Shown: positions 1-9,376, counted from the stretch's first letter. The stretch: 52,522 nt of DNA from Clostridia bacterium (GCA_017524615.1 JAFXVJ010000002.1:1-52522); one strand, 5' to 3'. The notes: generated by a model from the letters alone, not told the origin. A program made the numbers and translations.

Positions 1-885
1 CCGGTGATGCACGGCCTGCACGGGGAGGACGGCTCCCTCCAGGGCCTGCTGGAGCTGGCGGGGTTGCCCTACGCTTCCACCGGCATTACCGGCTCCGCCG
101 TGGGCATGGACAAGATCACCATGAAGCGGTTCTTCCGGGGCTGCGGCTTTCCCATCCTGCCGGACTGCGCCATGACCCGTTCCCAGTTTGAAAAGGATGC
201 GGAAGCGGCCATGAACGAAGTGGAGGCGGCTCTCCCCTATCCCGTGTTTGTAAAGCCCGCGTGCCTCGGTTCCTCCATCGGCGTCAGCCGGGCGGATGAC
301 CGGGCAAGCCTCAAAGAAGCGCTGGAATTAGCCTTCTCCTACGACCGGCGGGTGCTGATCGAAAAGGGCCTGGATAAGCCCATTGAGGTCAACTGCTCCG
401 TGGTGGGCTTTGACGGGGAACGGAAAGCAAGCGTCCTGGAAATGCCCAATTCCGGCGAAGGCTTCCTGGATTTTTCCGAAAAATATTTGGCAGGAAGCGG
501 CGGCAGCAAGGGCATGGCGAGCCTCAAGCGCATCGTGCCCGCCCCCATCGGGGAGGAATTGACAAAGGCTTTGCAGGACCTGTCCCTGCGTATCTTCGAT
601 CTCATGGACTGCAAGGGCGTGGTGCGCATCGACTTCATGCTGGACCGGCACAGCGACGATTATTTCATCACCGAGATCAACACCATTCCCGGCTCCCTGG
701 CCTATTACCTGTGGCAGGAAACCGGCCTGCCCTACAGCAAGCTCATCGACGAAATGGTGGACTGCGCCATGAAAGCCTATCGGGAAAAGGAGCGCAACAC
801 CTTCGCCTTTACCTCCGATATCCTCTCCGGCGTACAGCTGGGAGGCGCGAAGGGCGGCAAAATGGGCGGCAAGCTGAAACTATAA
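1..885 (+). CDS. ddl: D-alanine--D-alanine ligase, 5'-truncated by the window edge
   Basis: ATP-grasp ligase that joins two D-alanines for peptidoglycan precursor synthesis in the cytoplasm. The reading frame is open from base 1, so the N-terminal part (probably 60-90 residues) lies outside the window. Visible family motifs are HGLHGEDGSLQG near the beginning, the ATP-grasp segment FVKPACLGSSIGVSRA, and the metal/substrate-binding stretch DFMLDRHSDDYFITEINTIP near the C-terminus. The tail is lysine- and glycine-rich (GAKGGKMGGKLKL), an unusual but short extension. An intrinsic terminator follows about 90 bp downstream, so this is the last gene of its unit. The family assignment is secure; D-Ala-D-Lac type specificity cannot be excluded without the N-terminus. 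Confidence 0.93.
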   Translation, partial: PVMHGLHGEDGSLQGLLELAGLPYASTGITGSAVGMDKITMKRFFRGCGFPILPDCAMTRSQFEKDAEAAMNEVEAALPYPVFVKPACLGSSIGVSRADDRASLKEALELAFSYDRRVLIEKGLDKPIEVNCSVVGFDGERKASVLEMPNSGEGFLDFSEKYLAGSGGSKGMASLKRIVPAPIGEELTKALQDLSLRIFDLMDCKGVVRIDFMLDRHSDDYFITEINTIPGSLAYYLWQETGLPYSKLIDEMVDCAMKAYREKERNTFAFTSDILSGVQLGGAKGGKMGGKLKL

Positions 886-972
886 GTCCTTGCCAAGCGC
901 TTTGCTTTTCCAATTTGGGGTGCGTATAAAGCGCATTTTGGCATGTCTGCATACAGAAAATAAATACATTTT

Positions 973-997
973 GAAGCGGGAATTCTCCCGCTTTTTC
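973..997 (+). terminator. Intrinsic terminator after ddl
   Basis: Perfect 7-bp stem AGCGGGA/TCCCGCT with an ATTC loop, followed by five T. It separates the ddl unit from the rpsB promoter 20 bp downstream. Confidence 0.85.
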
Positions 998-1017
998 GTG
1001 AAAAACGGAAAAAACGC

Positions 1018-1046
1018 TTGCCAAGCCTGGCCCCCTGTGCTATAAT
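1018..1046 (+). promoter_or_regulatory. Sigma-A-type promoter of rpsB-tsf
   Basis: TTGCCA (1018-1023), 17-bp spacer, TATAAT (1041-1046). The start of transcription would fall near 1053, giving a leader of about 100 nt before rpsB. Confidence 0.8.
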
Positions 1047-1052
1047 GTTCCG

Positions 1053-1153
1053 GATCACGCATGCGGGCGGATTTGTTTGCCTGTGCCGGGAAACCGGTGG
1101 CGAGCAGAGATGAAACCCGCAGAGGATACAACAAAAATGAGGAGGAAACCCCA
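1053..1153 (+). promoter_or_regulatory. rpsB 5' leader, possibly structured
   Basis: About 100 nt between the inferred transcription start and rpsB. TGCGGG (1062-1067) can pair with CCCGCA (1116-1121), enclosing a CCGG-GAAA-CCGG hairpin around 1085-1097. Autoregulatory leaders of ribosomal protein S2 are known in bacteria. Whether this is one is inference, because the fold rests on one sequence. A GAGGAGG ribosome binding site lies just before the ATG at 1154. Confidence 0.35.
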
Positions 1154-1882
<729 letters not shown>

Positions 1883-1921
1883 TTCTTCCCGATTGACGAT
1901 TGAATAAGGAGGGTCATTCCC

Positions 1922-2575
1922 ATGGCTGAAATTACTGCTGCGATGGTAAAAGAACTGCGTGAGCGCACCCAGGCCGGCATGATGGACTGCAAAAAGGCGC
2001 TGGTGGAAAAGAACGGCGATATGGACGAGGCTGTGGCCTATCTGCGTGAAAAGGGCCTGGCCGCCGCCGCCAAGAAGGCCGGCCGCGTGGCCGCCGAGGG
2101 CGCCGTGGAAAGCTATATCCACATGGGCGGCAAAATCGGCGTGCTGGTGGAAGTGAACTGCGAAACCGACTTCGTGGCCAAGACCGACGCTTTCAAGGAA
2201 CTGTGCCATGATATCGCCCTACAGATCGCTGCGTCCAATCCCCTGTACATCAACAAGGAAGACGTGCCTCAGGAAGCCCTGGACAAGGAAAAGGAAATCC
2301 TGCGCGCCCAGGCCCTGAACGAAGGCAAGCCCGAAAAGATCGTGGACCGCATGGTGGAGGGCCGCATCGAAAAGTATTATAAGGAAAACTGCCTGATGGA
2401 GCAGCAGTTCGTGAAGAACCCTGACATCACCATCGCCACCCGTGTGAACGAAGCCACCCTGGCTTCCGGTGAAAAGATCTCCATCCGCCGCTTCACCCGC
2501 TATGAGCGCGGCGAGGGCATCGAAAAGAAGGAAAGCAACCTGGCGGCTGAAATTGCCGAAATGACAAAGAAATAA
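1922..2575 (+). CDS. tsf: Translation elongation factor Ts
   Basis: Guanine nucleotide exchange factor for EF-Tu, 217 aa. The N-terminal UBA-like domain ([27 protein letters not shown]) is followed by the dimerisation domain with [20 protein letters not shown] and [10 protein letters not shown]. At 217 aa it is the short EF-Ts form, shorter than the roughly 280-290 aa of E. coli or B. subtilis, with only one full core repeat; short forms are known in other bacteria. An AAGGAGGG site precedes the ATG. A hairpin terminator lies only 14 bp after the stop, so expression beyond tsf is probably attenuated. Confidence 0.96.
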   Translation: MAEITAAMVKELRERTQAGMMDCKKALVEKNGDMDEAVAYLREKGLAAAAKKAGRVAAEGAVESYIHMGGKIGVLVEVNCETDFVAKTDAFKELCHDIALQIAASNPLYINKEDVPQEALDKEKEILRAQALNEGKPEKIVDRMVEGRIEKYYKENCLMEQQFVKNPDITIATRVNEATLASGEKISIRRFTRYERGEGIEKKESNLAAEIAEMTKK

Positions 2576-2588
2576 CCGCAGAATCAAT

Positions 2589-2615
2589 GGGCGGCGCTTT
2601 CGCCGCCCGTTTTTT
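2589..2615 (+). terminator. Terminator between tsf and pyrH
   Basis: Perfect 8-bp GC stem GGGCGGCG/CGCCGCCC with a CTTT loop and a following G plus T6. It lies 21 bp before the pyrH start; no separate pyrH promoter is evident, so it probably acts as a leaky attenuator. Confidence 0.85.
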
Positions 2616-2636
2616 ATGAGCGCAGGAGGGAAAACC

Positions 2637-3344
2637 ATGGCTTACAAGCGGATCATGCTGAAGCTCAGCGGCGAAATGCTGGGGGAGAACGGACGGCTGT
2701 TTGACCACGGGATCATCGATCATGTGGCCAAGGTGCTGGTGGAGATCGTCCAAAAAGGGGTGGAATTGGGCGTGGTGATCGGCGCGGGCAACATCTGGCG
2801 CGGCCGATCGGGCGGCGAAATGGACCGGGTGACCGCCGATCAGATGGGCATGCTGGGCACGGTGATCAACTGCCTGGCCATGCGGGACGCGGTGCAGCGC
2901 TTTGGCGGCAAGGCCGTGGTGATGAGCGCCATCGAAATGCCCCGGGTGTGCGATGTGTTCAATGCCGAAAAGGCCCGGAAATATATGAAAAAGGGCTGCG
3001 TCACCCTGTTTGCGGCCGGCAGCGGCAATCCCTTCTTCTCCACTGATACCGCCGTGGTGCTGCGGGCCGTGGAGGTGGGTGCCGACGCTATCCTGCTGGC
3101 CAAGAATATCGACGGCGTGTACACCGATGACCCGAAAAAGAACCCCGACGCCACCCTGATCAGGGAAATCTCCTACGAAAAAGCCCAGGAAATGCGGCTG
3201 AAGGTGATGGACGCGGCGGCATTTGCCCTGTGCGCGGAAAACAAGGTGCCCGTCGTGCGGGTGTTTGGCCTGTTTGAACCGGAAGCCATCCTCAAGGTGC
3301 TGGACGGCGACGATATGGGCACGGTGCTGCATCCGGAGGCATGA
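2637..3344 (+). CDS. pyrH: UMP kinase
   Basis: Cytoplasmic UMP kinase of the amino-acid-kinase family (UMP to UDP), 235 aa. Motifs seen: KRIMLKLSGEMLGE (phosphate loop), VIGAGNIWRG, the nucleotide-binding AAGSGNPFFSTDTAVVLRA, and KNIDGVYTDDPKKNPDA. The ATG at 2637 follows GCAGGAGGG; the in-frame ATG at 2616 overlaps the terminator and lacks a site. In many Firmicutes frr follows pyrH; here a terminator and then the oppositely oriented phage cassette follow instead. Confidence 0.97.
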   Translation: MAYKRIMLKLSGEMLGENGRLFDHGIIDHVAKVLVEIVQKGVELGVVIGAGNIWRGRSGGEMDRVTADQMGMLGTVINCLAMRDAVQRFGGKAVVMSAIEMPRVCDVFNAEKARKYMKKGCVTLFAAGSGNPFFSTDTAVVLRAVEVGADAILLAKNIDGVYTDDPKKNPDATLIREISYEKAQEMRLKVMDAAAFALCAENKVPVVRVFGLFEPEAILKVLDGDDMGTVLHPEA

Positions 3345-3390
3345 TGGAGGCGCGCGGCGATTTTTGGTGTTTTGACTGTCATTCAACGAA

Positions 3391-3427
3391 GCGGCAGCGT
3401 GGAAGAACCACACTGCCGCGTTTTTTG
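3391..3427 (+). terminator. Terminator after pyrH
   Basis: Stem GCGGCAG-CGTGG/CCACA-CTGCCGC with an AAGAA loop, followed by T6. It ends the + strand unit about 115 bp before the end of the convergent phage cassette. The stretch 3428-3542 holds no gene. On the - strand it contains GGGCAT/ATGCCC arms downstream of the holin, without a T-run. Confidence 0.88.
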
Positions 3428-3542
3428 TTTTTCTCGGATTGTCAGGGAAACGAAAACCTTCGGCGTCAACCCGAGCGAAACGAGCTTGCGCGGGGCATGC
3501 GGGGGGATGCAATGCCCGTTTGCGTTTTATGGATTTGAGCGT

Positions 3543-3728
3543 TCAGATGTGATCCCGGGTGGTGGGATCGTTGACGATGCCGAAGCCAGCCAGCACGGGC
3601 AGCAGGGCGTTCATCAGGCCGTTCACGGGCTCGGCCACATCCAGGCAGAAAAAGGTTTTCAGGCAGAAAACGATCAGGGCGGAAATGGACAGCCACAGGG
3701 CCCAGGATTTCAAACGGTTTTGTTTCAA
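3543..3728 (-). CDS. Phage holin, short form
   Basis: Predicted 61-aa membrane protein that would permeabilise the membrane for the amidase. Two hydrophobic segments are visible, about residues 9-26 and 38-52, followed by GIVNDPTTRDHI. The 'GIxxDPTT' signature is typical of Gram-positive phage holins, which usually continue with GxxDS and a charged tail; here the protein stops almost immediately after the motif. The start is a TTG preceded by AAAGGAG at an 8-bp spacing; no in-frame ATG is available nearby. A 434-bp repeat element separates it from the rest of the lysis module, which may affect its expression. Confidence 0.75.
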   Translation of the reverse strand: MKQNRLKSWALWLSISALIVFCLKTFFCLDVAEPVNGLMNALLPVLAGFGIVNDPTTRDHI

Positions 3729-3751
3729 TGCTTTTTCTCCTTTCTTACTTA

Positions 3752-4185
3752 TACTATTCGCGTTCTCAGATCCAAATTGGCAAGGATGAAACAAGAGCAA
3801 AGGGACGACGGGGGTGTTCTCTTTAGCCCGAAAGAAAACCAGAAAGGGCGCTATAGCGACGGTGGTCATCGTATAGCTTCTGGCCCGGCCGCTGAAAGCG
3901 GCCATCCCGGATGCGATGCATCCGGGGAAAGCCGGGGAATCATCCCCAGGGAAAAGCTCGCTTTTCTCTGAGGATGATCCCGGCTTTCATTGGGCCAGAA
4001 GTCCCAAACGTTCGCAACCTCAGCGTAACACGCGACGATTCCTTGGTTCTATCGATCAAGCAGCTTCGCGAGGAGTGGGTCCAGGGGATCATCCCCTGGC
4101 GCGGGGTTCAGGGGCCGCGAAGGCCCCTGCCTCGTCCTCCTGATCTTATCTCACTCTTTGCGAATTGTGTTTTAGAAGAATAGTA
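3752..4185. repeat. Structured intergenic repeat, copy 1
   Basis: First copy of an approximately 435-bp element repeated at 32349-32789 in the same orientation. The ends are imperfect inverted repeats: TACTATTCGCGTTCT (left) against AGAAGAATAGTA (right). Inside are nested hairpins: CTTCTGGCCC (near 3878) pairs with GGGCCAGAAG (near 4002). Within that are GGCCGC/GCGGCC, CGGATG/CATCCG and GAAAGCCGGG/CCCGGCTTTC. Further right are CCAGGGGAT/ATCCCCTGG and GGGGCC/GGCCCC. It lies between the XhlA-like gene (its right end abuts that stop codon) and the holin. No protein-coding potential with a ribosome binding site was seen. Confidence 0.9.
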
Positions 4186-4500
4186 TTACATCAGCTTGGC
4201 GGTGAAATACCCCGCCGCGGCCAAAACGAGATACTTGATCAGTTCCAGGATCACGGTGTCCCAGCGCTTTCCGGAGCGGCCTTTCAGCTCCTCCACATCT
4301 TTGCTCAGGCGGTTCACGTCCCGGCAGGTGGTATCCTGCTTGTTGGCCAGGTCCCGGATGGACAGGGCCAGCTGGTGCACGGTGTGGGTCAATTGGGTTT
4401 GCTCCTCGATGCGGCGGAAAGCGGTTTTCAGATCCCGGCGCATGGCGGCGCATTGTGCTTTCAGGGCTGACAATTCCTTTTCCAGCTCATTCTGCTGCAT
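4186..4500 (-). CDS. XhlA-like phage lysis-accessory membrane protein
   Basis: A 104-aa protein with a long N-terminal coiled-coil (about residues 3-75, rich in E, K, L, Q) and a single C-terminal membrane helix (ILELIKYLVLAAAGYF). This architecture matches the hemolysin XhlA family encoded beside amidase and holin genes in PBSX-type prophages. There it assists membrane permeabilisation. The ATG at 4500 overlaps the end of the amidase gene by 14 bases, indicating translational coupling. Copy 1 of the structured repeat begins immediately after its stop codon. The assignment rests on architecture and position. Confidence 0.65.
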   Translation of the reverse strand: MQQNELEKELSALKAQCAAMRRDLKTAFRRIEEQTQLTHTVHQLALSIRDLANKQDTTCRDVNRLSKDVEELKGRSGKRWDTVILELIKYLVLAAAGYFTAKLM

Positions 4501-5512
4501 GCTGCGCCTCCTTCCATGCGTCCTCCAGGGTCTCCAGCGCTGTCCGCATCGCCTGCAGCGCGCCGGCGACCGCGGCGGACCGCGGCGCACCCGCATCGCT
4601 GGAATGAATGACGGCGGGCGATGACGGCCCGGTATCATTCCCGCGTGCCGCGGTCAGCGCCTGCCAGGTGCTTTCGTCGCAGACGCCGGTTTCGGGCAAG
4701 CCGCAGGAGGTCTGAAAGGCGAGCACAGCGGCGGCGGTTTCATGGCCGAACTGTCCGTCTGCGCCGCAGCGGGGCAGACGCATGCCCGCTTGGAGCAGCA
4801 TTTCCTGCAATTGGCGCACCCGGTCGCCGGACGCGCCTTTTTTCAGGGGAACCATGGCATCCTTCCTTTCGAAGTCAATGTAGGTCACGTCCACGCCTTC
4901 GTCCAGGGCGTCGTCCACGGCGCGCCTGAAATCCTCGAAATTCATGCCGAATTTGCGCATCCACAGGCCGATATCCCCGTGATTGCTGGCACAGCCGACG
5001 TTGTGCAGGCTGATATGGTCCATCACGGCATAGGCCGGGCCGTCGGGCGTTTCCTGCACCACGGTCCAGGGCTCCACGTTCAGCATTTGGCACAGGTATG
5101 CGGTCAGCAGCACGGCCTTGTCCATCACGGCTTCCTGAAAATAGGCGCGGTTTTCGCAGTTGTCCTCGCAGATTTCGAAGCCAATATAGCCCATGCGGTT
5201 GCCGTTGCCGTTCCTGCCCTGGCCGCTGAGCCAACAGCGCATATCCCAGGGCAGCGTCTGGTAAACGGCCACCGTGCCGTCCTGCAGCTTGCCGACATAG
5301 GCGTTTGCGCATACGGTGCCTTTCGGGTTGTTGTGGCTGTTGTTGTAGATGTTCTTCCCCAGGCGCCCGTCGTCCGGCTGCACGTACCTTTTCAGGTAGG
5401 GGTTATTCGCCCCGGTAGAGTGCACCTGAACCCCGTGCTGGGCCTGGATCGTGCCCTGATGGTAGCATTTCGAATCGGTAAAAAACAGGCGATAGATGGT
5501 CAACGAGCGCAA
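4487..5512 (-). CDS. N-acetylmuramoyl-L-alanine amidase endolysin
   Basis: Endolysin of 341 aa. The N-terminal amidase_2 domain (about residues 1-190) shows GVQVHSTGANNP, with the zinc-binding His in VHSTG, then YIGFEICED and a second histidine in HISLHNVGCASNHGDIG. A peptidoglycan_binding_1 domain follows (LKKGASGDRVRQLQEMLLQAG to DESTWQALT). The C-terminal tail is helical and alanine-rich. The preferred start is a TTG at 5512 preceded by GAGGTGATCCCA; the GTG at 5521 overlaps that site. It would cleave the amide bond between muramic acid and the stem peptide to release particles. Confidence 0.9.
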   Translation of the reverse strand: MRSLTIYRLFFTDSKCYHQGTIQAQHGVQVHSTGANNPYLKRYVQPDDGRLGKNIYNNSHNNPKGTVCANAYVGKLQDGTVAVYQTLPWDMRCWLSGQGRNGNGNRMGYIGFEICEDNCENRAYFQEAVMDKAVLLTAYLCQMLNVEPWTVVQETPDGPAYAVMDHISLHNVGCASNHGDIGLWMRKFGMNFEDFRRAVDDALDEGVDVTYIDFERKDAMVPLKKGASGDRVRQLQEMLLQAGMRLPRCGADGQFGHETAAAVLAFQTSCGLPETGVCDESTWQALTAARGNDTGPSSPAVIHSSDAGAPRSAAVAGALQAMRTALETLEDAWKEAQHAAE

Positions 5513-5531
5513 TGGGATCACCTCAGCAATG

Positions 5532-5617
5532 GGAGGAGGGAAGACGGCAATCGTCCCTCATGGATAAACAGCAAAGCATTTCGCACAACGGGGGATCCGT
5601 CCGTCCCTTTCTCCTCC
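5532..5617. repeat. Imperfect inverted repeat between fibre and endolysin genes
   Basis: Arms GGAGGAGGGAAGACGG (5532-5547) and CCGTCCCTTTCTCCTCC (5601-5617) can form a purine/pyrimidine-asymmetric hairpin in the 120-bp gap. There is no T-run, so an mRNA processing or partial stop signal is as likely as a terminator. Confidence 0.4.
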
Positions 5618-5638
5618 GCTCTCCATTTTGTTGATTTC

Positions 5639-8600
5639 TCACGGAATGAAATACACGTTGCACGCCTGCGCCGTTGCGCTGCCCGTGCCGGTACAGCGCA
5701 GGATGAAATTCTCGTTGACGTTGAACCGGGCATACGTGCTGTCGCTCTTGCGAATCGTCACGGTCAGGGTAATGGATGCCGCGTCCGTCAGGTTCGTCAA
5801 GGCGGCGCTGGGGCTGTTCAGCGTGTCGATCACAAACGAATCGTAGGGATGGATGATGGGCTGGTTCCCGGAAGCGTATGTCTTTTCATAGATCGTGATT
5901 TTGCTGCCCCCGGAGGATTTCTGGGCCTGCACCTTCACATATTCCCAACGGCATGTGCCTGTAATGTTGCCGATGCTCAGTTTCACGCCATAGGTGCATT
6001 GCGTGCCGCCCAACTGCCCGCCCTGGGGGAGGAAGCCCGTCAATTCCTGGCTGGGCGTTTCGCCGCTCATATCCTCGCCATGGGAGCCGGGCAGAATGAA
6101 ATCCACCTGCGTAACGGCGCTCGGCTGCACCCACAGGATGCCGTGGCCGGTTGGCTGGGTGTCGGATACCATGATCTTGTCGCCCAGCGACCCGTTCATG
6201 GCCTGCATCATGGAACTGCTCTTGACGGTCAGTTCATCGAATACGCCGCGCTTTGCGTTGACCGTGCCGCCGCTGCCGAGGGAGAAGTTCGGGGATTGCT
6301 CCGTGCCGCCGAAGCTGATGTAGCTTGCGTCATCCGTCGCGAACACTTCAAACTTGCCCCCGGATTTGACCCGGAACTTGCTCCCGGCTTCCATGTCGAT
6401 AACGCCGCTTTTCATTTCAATGCCGTCCGGGCTGATCTGCAAAGAACTGTTCTGGACACGGTCTGCGTCCTCCGGCGCGGCAGACCATGCGGTCGCGTCC
6501 TCTCCCTTTTCCAGTTTCAGGTTGGACACATAAATGTAATCGCCGGACGCATAGAAGCTGGCGGTGGTTCGGTCACAGGTGATCTGCAGTTGGAGGATCG
6601 TCGCGTCTTGCGGGACGGTGAAGGTAAATTCACAGCGCCCGCTCATCATTGTTCCCCTGTCCGATGGCGTGACGGTGCCGAATACCTTGTACTGATCCGC
6701 TGCCGCAAGCGTGGTGCTGTTGCTCAAAGACGTGTAATTCACATATAGGCCGGCAAACATGCGCCCGTCTGTCGAATCGGAGATTGTGCCGGAAAGCACC
6801 TTCCAAACGGCATTGAAACTCAGCGTGTACTTTTCGCCCGCCACCAGCCCATACAGGGACGGCACATCGTTGCTGTTCGCGCCGAAGCGCAGGATGGGCC
6901 GCACCGCGCTGGTCAGCATTATGCCCATGCCGTGTGGGACGTTTACGGCGGTACCTGCATTGATCTCCATGGGGCGAACGCCGTTCAGATTGGGCCGTGT
7001 GTTCTCGCTGGATGCGTCCGGGGCCATAGTACTGCGGATAAGGTTGCGGCTGCCGATCATTTCGACCGTTTCCGTCACCGCCGCGGTGATGCGGCCCGGG
7101 ATCAGCTCGATTTCCGATTCCGCGTCGCTCATCCTGCCCGTCAGGCCGCTCATATCCGTATTGTAGGTCGTTTGGGACACCTTCAGGTTGAGCTGGTTTT
7201 TCAGCTGGGTGATTTCGCTTTCCGCCGTACCGACCCGTTGAGTTACGCCGGCCACTTCATCGGCCAGATCCTCCGGCGCCGGGGTCCAGTCGGTGGGCTT
7301 GTTTCCCTTTTCCAGCTTCAGATTCCACACCCTGAAGGCCGCGCCGCCGTTGGCATTGTTCAGCCGGATACGCACATAGAAGGCGCCGGTGTAACCCGCG
7401 TGCGCGGCGGTTGCCTTGAAAGTGGAATAAGCCCTGCCGGAAGGGGCCTGGATCACGTCGGGAACGGTGTGCGTGCCGGACGCGATGATGGAGCTGTTCA
7501 GCTGAACGTAGAGGCTCCCCTGCGTGGTGACATCGGTATCCACTTCATAATCAAAGGATACGGTGTAATCCGCGCCTTCCGTGATCAGGGCGGCGCCGTA
7601 ATCGGAAAGATTGTAATTGGACGAGTAGACAGAGGTGGAAGATGACCCCACAGTCTTTGCGGAAACTCTGTCGCTGTTCAGCAGGAAATTCCGGCAGCCG
7701 ATTTCAAGCGAGCCGAGGGAGGAGGAGGCAAGGACCCAGTCCGCAGCGTTATAGGAGCCGGAAGCGCGCCCGGCGGCGCAAACCTTCAGATCAGCCGACG
7801 CGCCGCCGGCCCACAGATCCCCGGGATCGTAGGGCGGAGTGGGCTGGACGGTGAACACGCGGCGTTTGCTGTTCGCGGCGGACTGGGCCTGCCCCGCCGC
7901 TGCGGAGGCGCTGTCCGCCGCGCTCTGGGCCGCGCTGGCGGCCGACGCCGCCGCGGCCGCGGCTGAGGCGGCTTCTGTAACGGAGGCTGTTGCCAGCGCC
8001 CAATCCGCCGCCGCGTAGGATTGCCCGGCTGCCTTGGCGGTTCCGCAGATCTTCAGATCCGCGCTTGATCCGCCTGCCCACAGGTCCCCGGGATCGTAGG
8101 GCGGGGCAGGCTGGGCGGTGAATACGCGGCGCTTATGGTCCGCGGTGTCCTGGGCTGCGCTGGCCGCGCTCATGGCGGAGGAAATATCGCTGTCCTTGAT
8201 GCGGGACCATGCGGAGCCTGTCCAGCGGTAGCAGTAGCCGGTGGCGGTGTTGTAATAAAGATCGTCGGTATGCGCGGCCTGCTGCGCCGCGTTCCAGTCC
8301 TTGGCCGGGGCGTTGGACTCTGTAGGCGCCTCGTCAAAGAACCAGGTGTCGATCTTGCCGTCGACCTGCGCCTGCACGCCGGAAACGGCGCTGTCCGCGT
8401 AAGAAAGAACGCCCGTGATGGCGGCGTCGATGTCCTCCGGGGCAGGCGTCCAGTCGGTAGCGCGGCAGCCCTTTTCCAGCTTCAGGTTTTTCAGCTCAAT
8501 GAAATCCCCGGCGGCAAAGAGCCTGGCGGTGTTGTTGGATGGCTTGAACCGGAAGAACAGCTTGGTGGCCCCTTCCGGCACGGTGAAGGTCCACGCGACG

Positions 8601-9376
8601 CGGCGGCTCATTTCCGTGCCTTTCAATTCCTGCCGATAGTCTGCCAGCTTGTACGCCGTATCGGCCGCGACTGTGCCGGCCTTGAGCGTGCCGATTTCTT
8701 CCGCGTTATGATACATATACAGCATCATGGCGTACGTCGTCGCCGTTTGCTCACCGCTGTACATCTTAAAGCGGGCGTCGCAGCTGAAAGTATAGGTTTC
8801 CCCGGGCACCAGACCCATCAGGGATGCATCATTTACGGTTGTTTCTCCAAAGGTGATGTAGGGAGATACAGCCCCGGCACTGGTGACCTTCAGGCCGTGC
8901 TCCGCGCTTTCATGCGTGCCGGCGGACACGACGGTATATGCACAATCGTTGATCCCGGGCCGGGTGGCGGCGGTTTGTACGTTGGGATACAGGGTGCGCC
9001 TGATCAGGTTCCTGCCGCCGATGTGCAGGTGGTCGATATCGTCCTGCGCCTGCTGGGCGGCCGCGGCCGCGGCCTGGGCCTGGTTGTAGGCCAGCTTGGC
9101 CGCCTCGTAGGCGGACGACACCGATACCATGGAATAGGCGAAGGTCCCGTCTGAAAACTCGGTGCAGTCGCAGAAATACAGGGTGTTGGTGGAGCCGGAC
9201 ACGTACGCGGGCTCGGTATCGTTCCAGCCGCCTGCGGGCGGGTTGGCGGAGGGCTTCGCCGGGGCGGCCAGGGTGGATGCCTGGAGCAGGTAATAGCGCG
9301 TGGTTTTCGCAACGTCCACCACACAGCTCAGGGTGACGGACGCGGATGCCTTGACAGAGATGGGAATCACCCCCAA
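5639..9376 (-). CDS. Large phage tail fibre / receptor-binding protein with carbohydrate-binding-like modules
   Basis: Protein of about 1240 aa. A unique N-terminal region (1-90) is followed by an Ala/Gln coiled segment (about 90-115). Three beta-sandwich modules resembling CBM4/9 each end in a LKLEKG...W..APED motif, at about residues 299, 687 and 960. Between the first two are two near-identical modules KRRVFT(A/V)QP(A/T)PPYDPGD with Ala-rich linkers. The C-terminal region is beta-rich. The start is uncertain: TTG (9376) and GTG (9370) are in frame but have no upstream site. A GGGGGTGA sits so that an AUC codon at 9361 would have ideal spacing. Likely role: host surface glycan recognition at the tail tip. 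Confidence 0.8.
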   Translation of the reverse strand: MGVIPISVKASASVTLSCVVDVAKTTRYYLLQASTLAAPAKPSANPPAGGWNDTEPAYVSGSTNTLYFCDCTEFSDGTFAYSMVSVSSAYEAAKLAYNQAQAAAAAAQQAQDDIDHLHIGGRNLIRRTLYPNVQTAATRPGINDCAYTVVSAGTHESAEHGLKVTSAGAVSPYITFGETTVNDASLMGLVPGETYTFSCDARFKMYSGEQTATTYAMMLYMYHNAEEIGTLKAGTVAADTAYKLADYRQELKGTEMSRRVAWTFTVPEGATKLFFRFKPSNNTARLFAAGDFIELKNLKLEKGCRATDWTPAPEDIDAAITGVLSYADSAVSGVQAQVDGKIDTWFFDEAPTESNAPAKDWNAAQQAAHTDDLYYNTATGYCYRWTGSAWSRIKDSDISSAMSAASAAQDTADHKRRVFTAQPAPPYDPGDLWAGGSSADLKICGTAKAAGQSYAAADWALATASVTEAASAAAAAASAASAAQSAADSASAAAGQAQSAANSKRRVFTVQPTPPYDPGDLWAGGASADLKVCAAGRASGSYNAADWVLASSSLGSLEIGCRNFLLNSDRVSAKTVGSSSTSVYSSNYNLSDYGAALITEGADYTVSFDYEVDTDVTTQGSLYVQLNSSIIASGTHTVPDVIQAPSGRAYSTFKATAAHAGYTGAFYVRIRLNNANGGAAFRVWNLKLEKGNKPTDWTPAPEDLADEVAGVTQRVGTAESEITQLKNQLNLKVSQTTYNTDMSGLTGRMSDAESEIELIPGRITAAVTETVEMIGSRNLIRSTMAPDASSENTRPNLNGVRPMEINAGTAVNVPHGMGIMLTSAVRPILRFGANSNDVPSLYGLVAGEKYTLSFNAVWKVLSGTISDSTDGRMFAGLYVNYTSLSNSTTLAAADQYKVFGTVTPSDRGTMMSGRCEFTFTVPQDATILQLQITCDRTTASFYASGDYIYVSNLKLEKGEDATAWSAAPEDADRVQNSSLQISPDGIEMKSGVIDMEAGSKFRVKSGGKFEVFATDDASYISFGGTEQSPNFSLGSGGTVNAKRGVFDELTVKSSSMMQAMNGSLGDKIMVSDTQPTGHGILWVQPSAVTQVDFILPGSHGEDMSGETPSQELTGFLPQGGQLGGTQCTYGVKLSIGNITGTCRWEYVKVQAQKSSGGSKITIYEKTYASGNQPIIHPYDSFVIDTLNSPSAALTNLTDAASITLTVTIRKSDSTYARFNVNENFILRCTGTGSATAQACNVYFIP

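Noticed and set aside
3428-3542. Search for an attachment site pair flanking the phage cassette
   Set aside because: No convincing direct repeat shared with 20812-20960 was found by eye, and no tRNA gene is nearby.
3345-3542. frr (ribosome recycling factor) expected after pyrH
   Set aside because: No reading frame with ribosome-recycling-factor features exists here; it must lie elsewhere in the genome.
4742-6748. A 668-codon + strand frame over the endolysin and fibre genes
   Set aside because: It spans two real - strand genes and their gap, has no start signal and reads as an antisense shadow.
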